A stretch of 6,217 nucleotides of DNA from Neisseriaceae bacterium (GTDB lineage: Bacteria > Pseudomonadota > Gammaproteobacteria > Burkholderiales > Neisseriaceae): positions 1 to 6,217 of the forward strand of contig JAFSQZ010000163.1 of NCBI GenBank assembly GCA_017446355.1. Reading direction: 5' to 3'. The translations under genes and the position numbers were made by a program. A model generated the notes under the pieces. It worked only from the letters and a program-made list of their open reading frames with translations, did not search any database and had not been told where the DNA came from. Below, piece by piece: positions 4,623 to 6,217 of the stretch (positions within the stretch are counted from its first letter, which is position 1; every line of letters begins with the position of its first letter).

Positions 4623-6217
4623 TTACATTGCGCTGTAATTAGGTCCACTTCCCCCTTCTGGACACGTCCAAGTAATGTTTTGAGTAGGGTCTTTAATGTC
4701 GCAGGTTTTACAGTGTAAACAGTTGGCAGCGTTAATTTGTAAACGCGTTTGCTCGCCTTCTTGAATGATTTCATAAACACCTGCTGGACAATAACGGGTT
4801 TCTGGACTGGCATATTGTGTAGCATTGATGTTTATCATTTTGCTTTCATCAGCAAGGCGTAAATGTACTGGCTGATTTTCTTCGTGCGCAATATTCGCCA
4901 AGTAAACGCTGCTTAAACGGTCAAAGGTTAACACGCCATCTGGTTTTGGATAATCAATTTTTTGTGCGAGATGACTGGGTTTTAAACTTTCGTGGCAAGA
5001 AACTCCGTGTTTGAGTGTCCAAGGTGTGCGACCTTTGAAAATGAATTCTTCCAAAGCGGTATAAACCATAGCGGGTAATAATCCCCATTTGAATGATGGG
5101 CGAACGTTTCGTGCGCGGAAAAGTTCTTGATGCAACCAGCTTTGTTCAAATAAATTTTGATAGTTGCTTGCTTCTTTACCGCTTTCAGGCAGCGTGTCGC
5201 CTAATTCTTCCAGCAATGGGAAGATGGCTTCTGCCGCCAGCATAGCGGATTTGATGGCAGCGTGTGAGCCTTTAATGCGTGGCACATTAACAAAACCTGC
5301 GCTGTCGCCAATCAATGCGCCGCCTTTGAAACTTAATTGTGGCAAGCATTGCAAACCACCTTCTACCAAAGCACGTGCGCCATAAGCAATGCGTCGTCCA
5401 TTTTGTAACATTTTACTGATGGCTGGGTGGGTTTTCAGTCGTTGAAATTCATTGAATGGTGATAGATACGGATTTTGGTAATCCAAAGCAACCACCATAC
5501 CCAATGCAATTTGATGATTTTCCAAGTGGTAAATAAACGAACCACCGTAGGTTTTGCTGTCCAAAGGCCAACCAATGGTGTGCATCACCAAACCTGTTTC
5601 GCATTGAGATTCAGGCACTTCCCAAATTTCTTTGATACCAATACCGTAAGTTTGCGTTTGTTTATCTTTATCTAATTGAAATTTTTGGATAATTTGTTTA
5701 CTTAATGAACCGCGCGCGCCTTCTGCAAACAAGGTTTGTTGCGCGTGTAATTCCATACCTGCCTGAAAAGCATCTGTGGGATTACCGTCTTTGTCTACGC
5801 CCATATTACCTGTTGCCACACCTTTGACGCTACCATCATTGTGGTACAACACTTCGCTGGCAGCAAAACCTGCATAAATTTCCACACCTAAATTTTCTGC
5901 TTGTTCAGCCAGCCATTTACACAATAAACCCAAACTGATGATGTAGTTTCCTTGATTATTAAAGCTGGGCAAAGTAATCGGAATGGTGATGGCATTTTTT
6001 TCGGTGAGTAATAAGGTTTTGTCTTGTTTCACTGCACAAGTTAAAGGCGCACCCAATTCTTGCCAATTAGGCAAAAGTTCGTTGAGTGCGATGGGGTCAA
6101 TAACAGCACCTGATAAAATGTGCACACCGACTTCGCTGCCTTTTTCTAATACACAAACACTGATTTCACGTGATTGTTTTTCAGCTAATTGTTTTAAACG
6201 AATGGCAGCAGATAAAC
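4623..6217 (-). CDS. Electron transfer flavoprotein:ubiquinone oxidoreductase (5' end outside the window)
   Basis: ETF-QO (ETFDH) takes electrons from reduced electron transfer flavoprotein and passes them through FAD and a [4Fe-4S] cluster to ubiquinone in the inner membrane, linking acyl-CoA and amino-acid dehydrogenases to respiration. Reading is open to the right edge: 530 residues are present, beginning LSAAIRLKQLAE, just after the expected GxGxxG dinucleotide-binding loop. Roughly 20 N-terminal residues are therefore missing. A GTG at 6123-6125 (in EVGVHILSGAVIDP) is internal and is not the start. Counted from the first full codon, the second FAD motif GALIGDSAGF is at about 299-308, followed by VNVPRIKGSHAAIKSAMLAAE, typical of the family. 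The four cluster cysteines are C476 (YCPAGVYE), C499, C502 and C505 (NCLHCKTCDIKDP), followed by WTCPEGGSGPNY. The protein is probably monotopic. The etfAB genes are not in the window. A terminator follows. Confidence 0.97.
   Translation of the reverse strand, partial: LSAAIRLKQLAEKQSREISVCVLEKGSEVGVHILSGAVIDPIALNELLPNWQELGAPLTCAVKQDKTLLLTEKNAITIPITLPSFNNQGNYIISLGLLCKWLAEQAENLGVEIYAGFAASEVLYHNDGSVKGVATGNMGVDKDGNPTDAFQAGMELHAQQTLFAEGARGSLSKQIIQKFQLDKDKQTQTYGIGIKEIWEVPESQCETGLVMHTIGWPLDSKTYGGSFIYHLENHQIALGMVVALDYQNPYLSPFNEFQRLKTHPAISKMLQNGRRIAYGARALVEGGLQCLPQLSFKGGALIGDSAGFVNVPRIKGSHAAIKSAMLAAEAIFPLLEELGDTLPESGKEASNYQNLFEQSWLHQELFRARNVRPSFKWGLLPAMVYTALEEFIFKGRTPWTLKHGVSCHESLKPSHLAQKIDYPKPDGVLTFDRLSSVYLANIAHEENQPVHLRLADESKMININATQYASPETRYCPAGVYEIIQEGEQTRLQINAANCLHCKTCDIKDPTQNITWTCPEGGSGPNYSAM
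5184..5195 (-). repeat. DNA uptake sequence, AG-simDUS with one mismatch, within the ETF-QO gene
   Basis: The minus strand reads ACGCTGCCTGAA (11/12), encoding Thr-Leu-Pro-Glu in DTLPESGK. Confidence 0.65.

Noticed and set aside
4610..4825. 71-codon minus-strand frame overlapping the end of the ETF-QO gene
   Set aside because: It overlaps, in another frame, the conserved Fe-S cysteine region of ETF-QO. No domain is visible.
5756..5767. DUS-like TACCTGCCTGAA within the ETF-QO gene
   Set aside because: Only 9/12 positions match AG-simDUS; the CTGCCTGAA core alone is not enough to call it.

Overview
The window is an ordinary chromosomal stretch from a member of the Neisseriaceae. The main evidence is a set of 12-bp DNA uptake sequences (DUS) of the form AGGCTGCCTGAA, the dialect described for Simonsiella muelleri (AG-simDUS), together with several copies of the Kingella-type variant AGGCAGCCTGAA. 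The A+T-rich base composition and the Neisseria-like FtsH and ErpA sequences agree with this. Simonsiella or a close relative is the best guess; genus-level assignment is inference.

All seven genes lie on the minus strand, so transcription runs from right to left. From the right edge: a nearly complete electron-transfer flavoprotein:ubiquinone oxidoreductase (4623-6217, N-terminus cut by the edge); a Rho-independent terminator and a palindromic DUS; DNA-3-methyladenine glycosylase I, tag (3953-4486); a YhcH/YjgK/YiaL (TabA-like) cupin protein (3392-3844); an unrecognised two-helix membrane protein (2807-3379); the A-type iron-sulfur carrier erpA (2351-2689); the 23S rRNA 2'-O-ribose methyltransferase rlmE (1638-2258); and the first 525 codons of the membrane AAA+ protease ftsH (1-1575), cut by the left edge.

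rlmE-ftsH is a long-known gene pair and is probably co-transcribed here. The TabA-like gene and the membrane-protein gene are separated by only 12 bases in the same reading frame and probably form a second unit. The other genes are separated by 62-136 base gaps, three of which hold DUS copies, several arranged as inverted repeats. The genes do not form one pathway: respiration (ETF-QO), base-excision repair (tag), Fe-S maturation (erpA), ribosome assembly (rlmE) and membrane proteolysis (ftsH) are adjacent. One link is plausible: ErpA delivers Fe-S clusters, and ETF-QO needs a [4Fe-4S] cluster.

I found no mobile element, CRISPR array, RNA gene or defence system. The points worth a second look are small: 15-bp near-palindromes that carry one DUS dialect on each strand, two three-armed inverted-repeat arrays that permit alternative hairpins, a repeat-plus-palindrome leader before tag with no Shine-Dalgarno sequence, and the uncharacterised membrane protein.
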